Source of the DNA: Duganella margarita
Lineage (GTDB): Bacteria > Pseudomonadota > Gammaproteobacteria > Burkholderiales > Burkholderiaceae_D
Reading direction: 5' to 3'
Assembly (NCBI RefSeq): GCF_009857535.1
Contig: NZ_WWCS01000031.1
Coordinates: forward strand, 1-37,862
Length of the DNA stretch: 37,862 nt
Part shown: positions 24,942 through 31,955 of the stretch, in pieces
How the letters are laid out: the number at the start of each line of letters is the position of its first letter
How positions within the stretch are numbered: the first letter of the stretch is position 1
Notes under the pieces: generated by a model
Told to the model about the DNA's origin: nothing
Database searches by the model: none
Seen by the model: the letters and a program-made list of their open reading frames with translations, nothing else
Translations under genes and position numbers: made by a program

Positions 24942-25793
24942 ATGCGCTTTGCCGAAGACCGGCTGACTGACTTCAGCGCCGCCCAGGGGCAGTCGCGCCG
25001 GGTGCACGTGTGGGAGCCGGCCGAGTCGCCTGCGCGCGCGGTGATCCTGGCGATCCATGGCGGCATGGCGCACGGCGGCGACTATTGCACGCCGGCGCGC
25101 TGGTTCCGCCAGCAGGGCATCGCCACCGTGGCCTACGATCTGTGCGGCCATCAGGACGCGCGCCGGGTCGACATCCCCGGCTTCCAGGTATTTCTCGACG
25201 ATAGTGTGCTGTTCCTGGCCTGGGTCAAGCAGCAGTATCCGGGCTTGCCGATTTATGTGATGGGGCACTCGATGGGGGCGCTGATCGCCACCCATCTGGC
25301 GCTGGGCCATTTCCGTGACGACGCTGCGATCAAGGGCGTCATCCTGTCTTCCCCGTATTACGTGAATGCGATCAAGGTGTCGCCGCTGCTGCTGGCGCTG
25401 GCCGGCGTGCTGGGTGCGCTGGCGCCGCGCATGAAAGTGCCGCTGGCCTCGCTGACCCATTTGCTGACCCACGACAGCGCCATCACCGCCCGCCATTACG
25501 ACGACGAGCGTGACGGCATCCGCGCCACCGAGATCACGGTCCGCTTCGGCAACGCATTGACCACCGCCCAGCAGGGCCTGGCCGCGCGCATGCCGGGCTG
25601 GACGCAGCCACTGTTTGCCGTGGTGGCCGGCGACGATCACCTGGCCGACGCCGATGCGGCCGAGGCCATGCTGCAATCGGTGCCGGCGCACTTGCTGACC
25701 TATCAGCGCCACCCGCGCAACTTCCACGAAAATTTCAACGAGCTCAATCGCGAGCAGATCTACGCCGACATCCTGGCGTGGATCGAACGTTAA
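24942..25793 (+). CDS. Alpha/beta hydrolase, monoacylglycerol-lipase / S33-like
   Basis: A 283-aa predicted serine hydrolase. The oxyanion-hole segment AIHGGMAHGGDY, nucleophile elbow GHSMGA, acidic residue in VVAGDDHLADAD and late His in YQRHPRNFHE complete a catalytic triad, with a lid region (~150-200) between. It resembles the bacterial lysophospholipase/monoacylglycerol lipase group (Hydrolase_4). No signal peptide is seen, so it should be cytosolic. ATG at 24942 is chosen; the in-frame GTG at 24930, inside the 8-bp repeat, is nearly as likely. The substrate cannot be told. Confidence 0.85.
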   Translation: MRFAEDRLTDFSAAQGQSRRVHVWEPAESPARAVILAIHGGMAHGGDYCTPARWFRQQGIATVAYDLCGHQDARRVDIPGFQVFLDDSVLFLAWVKQQYPGLPIYVMGHSMGALIATHLALGHFRDDAAIKGVILSSPYYVNAIKVSPLLLALAGVLGALAPRMKVPLASLTHLLTHDSAITARHYDDERDGIRATEITVRFGNALTTAQQGLAARMPGWTQPLFAVVAGDDHLADADAAEAMLQSVPAHLLTYQRHPRNFHENFNELNREQIYADILAWIER

Positions 25794-25911
25794 TCCTGCA
25801 GGCGGCGCGTTTGTCGGCGCGGGGCTGCGCTTGTCGCATGCCGCCCCGCGCCGGCACTGGACAGGGCACAGTAGCTGCATGACAATCCGTCATGCCCTTG
25901 GAGAGCCCACA

Positions 25912-26472
25912 ATGAAACAGACGATCATCGCCGCGTTGCTGCTGACCGCAGCTGCTGTCGCCAACACTGCCACCGCCGCCGAAGCCGGCAAATGGTTCCT
26001 GACCGGCGGCGCGCCGCAGGCTTACGAAATCGGCGAAGACAGCCAGGATACGGTTAGCGGCAAGCCGGCGCGCTACATCCGCTACGTCGACGGCGAGGCG
26101 AACAAGTTCGGCACCTTGATGCAGCAGATCTCAGCCAAGAACTACAAGGGCCAGCGGGTGCGCTTCCAGGCCATGATCAAGACGCGCGAGGTCAGCGATT
26201 GGGCTGGCCTGTGGATGCGTGTCGATAACGGCCAGCACAGCGTGGCTTTCTACAACAGCCAGGACAAGCCGATTACCGGCACCACCGGCTGGCAGTTGCG
26301 CAGCGTGACGCTGGACGTGCCGGCCGATGCGGAGACTTTGAACTTCGGCGTCATTGATGGCGGCAAGGGCCAGGTCTGGATCGACCAGCTGTCGCTGGAG
26401 GCGGTAGGCAAGGACGTGCCGGCCGATGTGCAGGCGCCGCGCGCCAAGCTGCCGGCGGTGCCAACGCTATGA
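25912..26472 (+). CDS. Secreted beta-sandwich-like protein A of a two-component operon
   Basis: A 186-aa exported protein with a signal peptide (MKQTIIAALLL to NTATAAEA). The mature part is rich in predicted beta strands, with a conserved core GQRVRFQAMIKTREV, WAGLWMRVD, VTLDVPADAETLNFGV and GQVWIDQLSLEAVG, a pattern like that of jelly-roll ligand-binding domains. I cannot name the family. It has no lipobox or membrane helix besides the signal. It is roughly half identical to the next gene product, including the C-terminal PTL, so the two arose by tandem duplication. GGAGA 8 nt upstream fixes the start. The stop overlaps the next ATG (ATGA). A role as periplasmic partner or sensor for the kinase encoded downstream is inferred from the coupling alone. 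Confidence 0.85.
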   Translation: MKQTIIAALLLTAAAVANTATAAEAGKWFLTGGAPQAYEIGEDSQDTVSGKPARYIRYVDGEANKFGTLMQQISAKNYKGQRVRFQAMIKTREVSDWAGLWMRVDNGQHSVAFYNSQDKPITGTTGWQLRSVTLDVPADAETLNFGVIDGGKGQVWIDQLSLEAVGKDVPADVQAPRAKLPAVPTL

Positions 26473-27038
26473 AACCGTTGCACGTCATCGCGGCCGCGCT
26501 GGCGGCCAGCGCCCTGTGGGTCACCGCTGCCGAGTCGGTCGGCAAGCTGCCAGCGCCGTGGTTCATCAGCGGCGACCGCGCCAGTTCCTACCAAGCCGGC
26601 ATCGACTATGTCGAGACTTCCAGCGGCAAGGGCGCCAAGTTCCTGCGTTACGTGCAGGGCGACGACAAGCGCTTCGCCGCGTTGACGCAAACCATCTCGG
26701 CCCAGCGTTACCTGGGCCAGCGGGTGCGTTTCCGCGCCATGATCAAGACGCGCGACGTCAGTAACTGGTCCGGCCTGTGGATGCAGGTTCAGGCCAATGG
26801 CCGGCCCAACGCAGCCTTCTACAACAGCGTCGATCAACCGATCAAAGGCACCACCCGCTGGCAGGTACGCAGTGTGACGCTGGATGTGCCGGAAGACGGC
26901 ACCATCATCTCATTTGGCGTCATCAACTCCGGCAATGGCCAGGTGTGGATAGACGAATTGTCGTTCGACGTGGTGGGCAAGGAGGTGCCAGTCGACCGCG
27001 TGCCGCCGGCGCAACTACCGGAACAACCGACACTATGA
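26469..27038 (+). CDS. Secreted beta-sandwich-like protein B, tandem paralogue
   Basis: A 189-aa exported paralogue of the preceding protein. The signal peptide (MKPLHVIAAALAASALW) is followed by the same core: GQRVRFRAMIKTRDV, WSGLWMQVQ, PIKGTTRWQVRSVTLDVP, ISFGVINSGNGQVWIDELS and VGKEVPVD, ending PTL. The similarity is visible also in DNA around 26151-26213 and 26716-26778. Compared with copy A, it has a longer, more variable N-terminal part of the mature chain, suggesting a different ligand or partner face. It is joined by 4-base ATGA overlaps to the paralogue before it and to the histidine kinase after it, so all should be made in linked amounts. The function is not recognised. Confidence 0.85.
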   Translation: MKPLHVIAAALAASALWVTAAESVGKLPAPWFISGDRASSYQAGIDYVETSSGKGAKFLRYVQGDDKRFAALTQTISAQRYLGQRVRFRAMIKTRDVSNWSGLWMQVQANGRPNAAFYNSVDQPIKGTTRWQVRSVTLDVPEDGTIISFGVINSGNGQVWIDELSFDVVGKEVPVDRVPPAQLPEQPTL

Positions 27039-28093
27039 TGGCGCTGAGTCGATGGATCGGTGCCGATCCGGGCGGCGCACCGCAGGCGGTGCAGCGCGTG
27101 GCCAACAGCCCGCCGCGCCAGCTGCTGGCCAGCGCTGCGCTGATTGCGCTGGCCGCCGTGGCGGGGCTGGCACTGCATGCCTACACCTGGTTGGCCTTGT
27201 TCGCGGCCTTGCTGCTGCCACTGGCGGCGATTGCCGCGCTGCTGCTGGCGCTGCAACGCGCCTGGCCCATCGCCCGCAGCTGGGCCGCCGTCTGGGCTGG
27301 GCTGCTGGTGCTGCTGCCAGCCGCAGTGGCTGCCGCCGGTGCGCTGTACGCAGCCGGTCTGGGGGCGGTCGGCATCAATGCCCATAATGCGGTGCAGGTA
27401 ATGCTGGTCGAGGCGCTGCTGGCGCTACTGCTCTTCGTACTGCCGCTATGGATGGCGCAGCACCGCGCGCGCACCTTGCATATTGCCCAGCTGTCGCAGG
27501 CGGCGCTGGCGTCCGACCTGAAGGCCTTGCAGGCGCAGATCGAACCGCACTTTTTGTACAACACGCTGGCCAACACGCGCTACCTGGTGCGGCATGATCC
27601 CGCCCGCGCGGTCGACATGCTGGATCACCTGATCGCCTACCTGCGCAGCGCGTTGCCGGACCTGCGCAGCCCGATGTCGACGCTGGGCCGCGAATGCGAA
27701 CTGGCTGGCCACTATCTGGAACTGATGGCGATCCGCTACGGCGAGCGCCTGAGCATCCGCATCGATTGCGCCGATGACGTGCGCGAGCTGGCATTGCCGC
27801 CGCTGATGTTGATGCCGCTGGTGGAAAACGCCGTGCAGCACGGCGTCGAACCGTATGCCGGCGCGGTCATTGTCACCGTGCTGGCGCAGCGCACGGCGGG
27901 CATCGTGACGGTCGCCGTGCGCGACAACGGCGCCGGCGCCGGCAACGGCCAGGCGGTGCTGGGCAGCGGTGTCGGCTTGCGCAATGTGCGCCAGCGGCTG
28001 GAAGCGCTGTATGGCCCGGCAGCCAGCCTGCGCCTCAGCATGGGCGCGGACGGATGGACCGCCGCCGAACTGACCCTGCCGGCGGCCGCATGA
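27035..28093 (+). CDS. LytS/AlgZ-type sensor histidine kinase
   Basis: A 352-aa inner-membrane kinase of the His_kinase (PF06580) type. About four hydrophobic helices occupy residues ~28-145 with only short loops, so there is no sizeable sensor domain of its own. The phospho-acceptor region is QAQIEPHFLYNTLAN (His ~172), and the ATPase has MPLVENAVQHGVEP (N box), RDNGAG and GSGVGLRNVRQRLE. This kinase class pairs with LytTR response regulators, and one is encoded directly after it (ATGA overlap). The lack of a large periplasmic domain makes the two co-encoded secreted proteins good candidates for signal input, by inference. The ATG at 27035 overlaps the preceding stop; the longer frame to 26777 lies within protein B. 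Confidence 0.92.
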   Translation: MMALSRWIGADPGGAPQAVQRVANSPPRQLLASAALIALAAVAGLALHAYTWLALFAALLLPLAAIAALLLALQRAWPIARSWAAVWAGLLVLLPAAVAAAGALYAAGLGAVGINAHNAVQVMLVEALLALLLFVLPLWMAQHRARTLHIAQLSQAALASDLKALQAQIEPHFLYNTLANTRYLVRHDPARAVDMLDHLIAYLRSALPDLRSPMSTLGRECELAGHYLELMAIRYGERLSIRIDCADDVRELALPPLMLMPLVENAVQHGVEPYAGAVIVTVLAQRTAGIVTVAVRDNGAGAGNGQAVLGSGVGLRNVRQRLEALYGPAASLRLSMGADGWTAAELTLPAAA

Positions 28094-28830
28094 CGGCGCC
28101 GCGCATCCTGATCGCCGACGACGAGCCGCTATTGCAGGCCGAATTGCGCGCCACGCTGGCCGCGCTATGGCCGGAAGCGCAAGTGGTGGGCGTGGCGAAC
28201 GACGGCGTGCAAGCCTTGCACATGGCGCGCGAACTGGCGCCGGACATCGCTTTCCTCGACATCCGTATGCCCGGCCTGAGCGGGCTGGAAGTGGCGCGCA
28301 CGTTTGGCTCGCGCATCCATGTGGTGTTTGTCAGCGCTTATCAGGAGCATGCGCTGGCGGCGTTTGACGAAGGCGCGGTCGATTACCTGCTCAAGCCGGT
28401 AGACGCGGTGCGGCTGGCCCGCGCCATCGAGCGCTTGCGCGCGCGGCTCGGCACACCGCCGCCAGATCTGGCGCGGCTGGTACAGCAGCTGGCGCCGAAG
28501 AAGGCGCCGCCGGCGTGGTTGCAGGCCAGCGTCGGTAACACCATTCACTTCATTGATTTAAGTGATGTGATTTATTTCGGCTCGGAATTCAAGCACACGC
28601 GCGTGGTGACCGACCAGATGGAAGCGCACCTGCGCACGCCGCTCAAGGAGTTGGCCGAGCAGCTGGAAGATGCCGGCTTCTGGCAGATTCACCGTGGGTT
28701 CGTGGTGGCGGTCAAGCGCATTGCAGCGGTGAGCCGGGATGCCGATGGCGCAGTGTGGCTCAACCTGCGCGGCCACACCTCCCGGCTGCCCGTGAGCCAG
28801 CGCTTTCAGCACCGGTTCAAGGGCATGTGA
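28090..28830 (+). CDS. LytTR-family response regulator (LytR/AlgR type)
   Basis: A 246-aa DNA-binding regulator. The receiver domain (~1-120) has the acidic pocket DDE (10-12), phospho-acceptor Asp57 in FLDIRMPG, the Ser/Thr switch in VFVSAYQ and Lys in YLLKPVD. The LytTR DNA-binding domain (~140-246) has IHFIDLSDVIYFGSEFKHTRV, FWQIHRGFVVAVKRI and the closing LPVSQRFQHRFKGM. It is the fourth gene of the ATGA-coupled operon and the obvious partner of the LytS-type kinase. Its targets are unknown. The next gene converges on it with only two bases between stop codons, so no terminator separates them. Confidence 0.94.
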   Translation: MTAPRILIADDEPLLQAELRATLAALWPEAQVVGVANDGVQALHMARELAPDIAFLDIRMPGLSGLEVARTFGSRIHVVFVSAYQEHALAAFDEGAVDYLLKPVDAVRLARAIERLRARLGTPPPDLARLVQQLAPKKAPPAWLQASVGNTIHFIDLSDVIYFGSEFKHTRVVTDQMEAHLRTPLKELAEQLEDAGFWQIHRGFVVAVKRIAAVSRDADGAVWLNLRGHTSRLPVSQRFQHRFKGM

Positions 28831-28832
28831 GC

Positions 28833-30089
28833 TTACTCCAGCGTCCAGACGTACTGCATCATCTGCCACTTCTCGATCGCCTTGCCGCCCTTGATCGCCG
28901 GGCGGAACTGGCATTTTGCGATACCGGCGCGGGCCGCTTCATCCAGATCTGCATGGCCGCTGGAGCGGTCCACCTTGGTGTCCTTGACCTTGCCGTTGGC
29001 GCCGACCAGGAAGTTCAGCTGCACAGTGCCCGTATGTTGAGCGGCCACGGCGCCTTCCGGCCAGACAGGCTTGGCGCAGGTCTTAAAATCGACGATTGCC
29101 GAACGGTCGCTCGATGCGCTCTTGTCGGCCGCCGTGGCTTCCGCATAGACCGACACGCAGGCCACGGCCACGCCCAGCATGGCGAGCGCGGTTTTCCAGT
29201 TCAGGGACTGCGGGGCAGGGCGCAGCAGGTGTTGAATACGCATGACTAAATCTCCTCCATTGGCCGCTTGGGCCAGTTGATGATGGGAGAACCGGAGCCG
29301 CTCCAGTTCCGATAAGGCAAGGGCCAGGCGCCGCGGTTCGCCCAGCTGCCTTGCAGCGACATCGTCTGCAATCAGTTCGCGTTCGATCCGGATGCTGCGT
29401 GAAATCCACCACACGGCCGGGTGGTAGAACAGCAGCGTTTCGATCACGTTCTGCAACAGGTTAATCAGGTAATCGTGACGCTTGATGTGCGCCATTTCGT
29501 GCGCCAGCAAGGCTTGCAGCAGGTCCGGCGGCATGCCGCTGATGAGTGCCGCCGGCACCAGCACTACCGGTCGCCACCAGCCGGCGGTGATCGGGCTGGC
29601 CAGCGTGTCGACCACACGCAGGCCGATGGCGCGGTGGATGCCGAAGCGCTGCGCCATGCGCGCCAGTTCGGCTTCCCACCGGTGCTGCTCCGGATGGTTG
29701 CCGGGCTGGCGGCTGGCGCGGTCGATCCACAGCAGGCCGGTGGCCATGCGCAGCGCCAGCACGGCGGCGCACAGCGCCCACAGGCTGACGATACCGCGCA
29801 CGGAGGTATGCAGGTCGAACCAGGTGTCTTCGCTGGCGATGCCGGTGGCCCATTGCAGGCCCTGGAAGCTGGCGCTGGCCGGCGCGGCGTCGCCGCTGAG
29901 GCGCTGCCACAGGTCCAGCGCCGGCCAGCCGAGACAGGTCAGCAGCGCGCAGCAGCCCACCAGGTAGCGGTGTTCGGCGCGGCTGTTGCGCAGCAGCGTG
30001 AGGACGATGGCGGTGGCGCCGCCGATCAGCAGGCCTTGCCACAGGAAGTGCATCAGCGTCAGGCCGAGGGCGAGGATGAAGGCGCTCAT
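28833..30089 (-). CDS. M56 (BlaR1-like) membrane metallopeptidase with C-terminal TonB domain
   Basis: A 418-aa inner-membrane protein. The N-terminal part has four or so helices flanking the M56 zinc site LLAHEMAHIKRHD and the downstream Glu in RIERELIADD. After a further helix (~300-320) comes a periplasmic TonB-like domain (~330-418: GTVQLNFLVGANGKVKDTKV, then CQFRPAIKGGKAIEKW) in place of the penicillin-binding sensor of true BlaR1. In BlaR1/MecR1 systems the protease inactivates the BlaI repressor; here BlaI is encoded just upstream (ATGA overlap), so the same logic is likely with a different input signal. The start at 30089 is chosen because it follows this overlap; the longer frame to 30473 is out-of-frame BlaI sequence. 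Confidence 0.9.
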   Translation of the reverse strand: MSAFILALGLTLMHFLWQGLLIGGATAIVLTLLRNSRAEHRYLVGCCALLTCLGWPALDLWQRLSGDAAPASASFQGLQWATGIASEDTWFDLHTSVRGIVSLWALCAAVLALRMATGLLWIDRASRQPGNHPEQHRWEAELARMAQRFGIHRAIGLRVVDTLASPITAGWWRPVVLVPAALISGMPPDLLQALLAHEMAHIKRHDYLINLLQNVIETLLFYHPAVWWISRSIRIERELIADDVAARQLGEPRRLALALSELERLRFSHHQLAQAANGGDLVMRIQHLLRPAPQSLNWKTALAMLGVAVACVSVYAEATAADKSASSDRSAIVDFKTCAKPVWPEGAVAAQHTGTVQLNFLVGANGKVKDTKVDRSSGHADLDEAARAGIAKCQFRPAIKGGKAIEKWQMMQYVWTLE

Positions 30090-30457
30090 TTGTCCGAGTC
30101 CTTCAACATTTTTTCGATCTCGTCGCGCTCCTTTTTTGAGATGCCGCTGCGCAGTGCAGCGAGCACCAGCGCCTTGGCCGAGCCGGCGAAGGCTTTTTGC
30201 ATCAGGTCTTTGAGCAGGCTGCTTTGCAGCGTGTCCTGCGCCTGGGCCGGCGCGTAGATATGGGAGCGCTGGCTTTCGTCGCGGGTCAGGATGCCCTTGG
30301 TGTGCATGATCTGCATCAGGCGCAGCACGGTGCCATAGGCCAGGTCCGGCTTGTCGGCCAGCATGGCCTCGTGCACCTGCTTGGCAGTGGCCGCACCGAG
30401 CGGCCACAACGCTTGCAGCAGTTCCAGTTCGCCGGCGGTAGGTTTCGGGATGCTCAT
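30086..30457 (-). CDS. BlaI/MecI/CopY-family transcriptional repressor
   Basis: A 123-aa winged-helix repressor. The pattern PTAGELELLQALWPLGAATAKQVHEAM, then DLAYGTVLRLMQIMHTKGILTRDE, is typical of the Penicillinase_R family, and the C-terminal half (LLKDLMQKAFAGSAKALVLAAL) is the dimerisation helix region that the partner protease cuts in known systems. GGAG lies 6 nt before the ATG. It is coupled to the M56-TonB gene. No beta-lactamase gene is near, so the controlled function is unknown. The 58-nt gap upstream is unusually AT-rich and holds GTATAC-centred sequence (30508-30519) that could be an operator, but no clear TACA-N-TGTA site is present. Confidence 0.9.
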   Translation of the reverse strand: MSIPKPTAGELELLQALWPLGAATAKQVHEAMLADKPDLAYGTVLRLMQIMHTKGILTRDESQRSHIYAPAQAQDTLQSSLLKDLMQKAFAGSAKALVLAALRSGISKKERDEIEKMLKDSDK

Positions 30458-30515
30458 GGCTTCTCCAGATCAATCGATGATCGTAGATTAGCCGTTCTAG
30501 ACAATAATGTATACT

Positions 30516-30893
30516 TTAATTTTGGGCAAACACCTCGCGCGCCGCCGCCAGTCCGTTGAGGGCGGCGGGGAAGCCGGCGTAGACCGCCATCTGCATGATG
30601 GTTTCGACGATTTCTTCGCGGCTGACGCCGACATTCAGCGCCGCCTGCAGGTGCACCTTGAGCTGCGGCGTGGCGTTGCCCATGGCGGTCAGTGCGGCGA
30701 CCACGGCGATTTCGCGGCTCTTCAGATCGAGTCCGGGGCGGGAGTAGATATCGCCAAACGGGAATTCGATCAGGTAGCGGGCGAAATCAGGCGCGATGTC
30801 TTGCAGGCTGTCGATCACGCGCTGGCCGGCGTCGCCGTCAATCTCACGCAGTTTTTCGAGGCCGCGCTGGTAGCGTTGGTTGGAGGTGTTCAT
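30516..30893 (-). CDS. Carboxymuconolactone decarboxylase family protein
   Basis: A 125-aa protein of the CMD/AhpD-like fold: LDLKSREIAVVAALTAMGNATPQLKVHLQAALNVGVSREEIVE, then ETIMQMAVYAGFPAALNGL. It has no cysteine, so it cannot act as an AhpD-type peroxidase and is closer to the gamma-carboxymuconolactone decarboxylase side, whose members often have unknown substrates. The start at 30893 is preferred to 30899 because AAGGA then stands at a good distance (7 nt). Its first 50 bases overlap the end of the merR gene in another frame, so the two are co-transcribed from the MerR-type promoter at 31306-31336. Confidence 0.9.
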   Translation of the reverse strand: MNTSNQRYQRGLEKLREIDGDAGQRVIDSLQDIAPDFARYLIEFPFGDIYSRPGLDLKSREIAVVAALTAMGNATPQLKVHLQAALNVGVSREEIVETIMQMAVYAGFPAALNGLAAAREVFAQN

Positions 30894-31299
30894 CGGCATT
30901 TCCTTCAGTATCAGAGGGTGAAGGCGACGCCCGGGATTGTTCCAGCCTGTGGTAATGCGCGATCTTTTCCTGCAAGGCTTGCGCAGATTGGCGCATCGCT
31001 TCGATGTCGGCCAGCACCTCGGTCAGGTGCTGTTCCAACAGCTGGCGACGGGCCGGCACGGTGGCGTCCCCGGCGCCGCGGAGATGGGCGAAGGTCTGCA
31101 TTTTGCCAATTGGCATATGCGTCGTTCGCAACCGCAGCAGGAAAGCAATCCAGTCCATGTCGGAAGCTGCGTAACGCCGCTGGCCGCCGGCCGCGCGGGC
31201 GACCGGTGCGATCAGGCCGATACGTTCGTAATAGCGCAGCGTATGGGCTGTCAGGCCGGTGCGTTTGGCAACTTCGTCGATGCTGAGATGTGATTCCAT
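30844..31299 (-). CDS. MerR-family transcriptional regulator
   Basis: A 151-aa regulator. The winged helix-turn-helix LSIDEVAKRTGLTAHTLRYYERIGLI is followed by GGQRRYAASDMDWI and a dimerisation coiled coil (~80-120). There are no cysteines, so it does not sense metals or redox through thiols; it resembles the AdhR/NmlR-like group. The usual chain ends near residue ~122, while the last ~30 residues (SRASPSPSDTEGN onward) are low-complexity and overlap the next gene's start, so the tail may be a later extension. The predicted promoter places the transcript start at the ATG, so the message may be leaderless. Confidence 0.9.
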   Translation of the reverse strand: MESHLSIDEVAKRTGLTAHTLRYYERIGLIAPVARAAGGQRRYAASDMDWIAFLLRLRTTHMPIGKMQTFAHLRGAGDATVPARRQLLEQHLTEVLADIEAMRQSAQALQEKIAHYHRLEQSRASPSPSDTEGNADEHLQPTLPARPRKTA

Positions 31300-31305
31300 G
31301 GGGAC

Positions 31306-31336
31306 ATCCTAAAAGTTAGAGCGCACTCCAAGTCAA
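31306..31336 (-). promoter_or_regulatory. MerR-type promoter with 19-bp spacer and operator dyad
   Basis: On the minus strand, TTGACT (-35, 31331-31336) and TAGGAT (-10, 31306-31311) are 19 bp apart, the long spacing that MerR-family activators correct by twisting DNA. The spacer contains the dyad GAG-TGCG-CTC, extended to TTGGAG/CTCTAA with one mismatch. Transcription would begin at about 31299, the merR ATG itself. Confidence 0.85.
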
Positions 31337-31477
31337 GCGAAAGCGTTTGCTGGAGGGCGGCGGATATTTCTTCCAGATCGGAAATCGTCAGCACGAAAGC
31401 CTCCTGTTGGGCTACCGCTCATTCTGTTCCCGGCAAGCTGCCTTACCAAGCGTGCACTGGGATCTGGCTGATCTTTA

Positions 31478-31846
31478 TCAATACTTCTTGAAGTTGGCCA
31501 TCGAAGAAGGACAGTCGATCTTGCTGGCGCCGCCGCTTTTGCCGGCGGGGTTGCCGACGGCGCCAGTCATCGAGCATGAGGTTTTGCCGCGAATGGTTTC
31601 GGTGTAGTAGGTGGTGCCGTCCGGCGATTCGTAGACACCGCGCGAGTCTTCGCCGGTGCCGATGTAGGCGTCGGAAATTTCGGTGATCACGCGGCCGAAA
31701 GGTTTGTCGTTGCCGAAGTCCGGCACCGCCGGTGCATCCCGCAGTTCGCGGTCGATCTTGCCCAGGTCTTTTTTGAGCTTGTCGATGTCCACCGGATCGG
31801 CCATGGCGGCGCCGGCGATCAGCAAGAGAAGTAGGGGAGTGCGCAT
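31478..31846 (-). CDS. Small secreted protein of unknown function
   Basis: A 122-aa exported protein. The signal peptide MRTPLLLLLIAGAAMA-DP is clear when the ATG at 31846 is used; the frame is open to 31888, but the added residues spoil the signal. The mature part starts with a short charged helix (DIDKLKKDLGKIDRELRD) and then PFGRVITEISDAYIGTGEDSRGVYESPDGTTYYTETIRGKTSC, ending with two Cys (CSMTG, DCPSS) that could form a disulfide in the periplasm. I recognise no family. It stands alone between merR (transcribed away) and gatB, behind the gatB terminator. The 178 nt between its stop and merR hold only the MerR promoter. Confidence 0.75.
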   Translation of the reverse strand: MRTPLLLLLIAGAAMADPVDIDKLKKDLGKIDRELRDAPAVPDFGNDKPFGRVITEISDAYIGTGEDSRGVYESPDGTTYYTETIRGKTSCSMTGAVGNPAGKSGGASKIDCPSSMANFKKY

Positions 31847-31903
31847 GCTGCCATTATGCGCCTGCCGCATTGCGGCGCGTCGCTGCAACGATGTAAATCC
31901 ACG

Positions 31904-31941
31904 AAAAAATCCCCACGAGGCCGGGACCTGGTGGGGATTTT
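31904..31941 (-). terminator. Rho-independent terminator after gatB
   Basis: AATCCCCAC and GTGGGGATT form a 9-pair stem with a 17-nt loop, just after the gatB stop. On the minus strand it is followed by a run of T (31904-31909 are A on the plus strand). It would end the gatCAB transcript. Confidence 0.9.
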
Positions 31942-31955
31942 CTGAAGGCGTATCG

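Noticed and set aside
30090..30473. Extension of the M56-TonB frame into the BlaI gene
   Set aside because: The extra residues are out-of-frame blaI sequence; the ATGA overlap at 30086-30089 marks the true start.
30458..30515. Classical BlaI operator (TACA-N-TGTA) upstream of blaI
   Set aside because: The gap is AT-rich with a GTATAC core but lacks a convincing full dyad.
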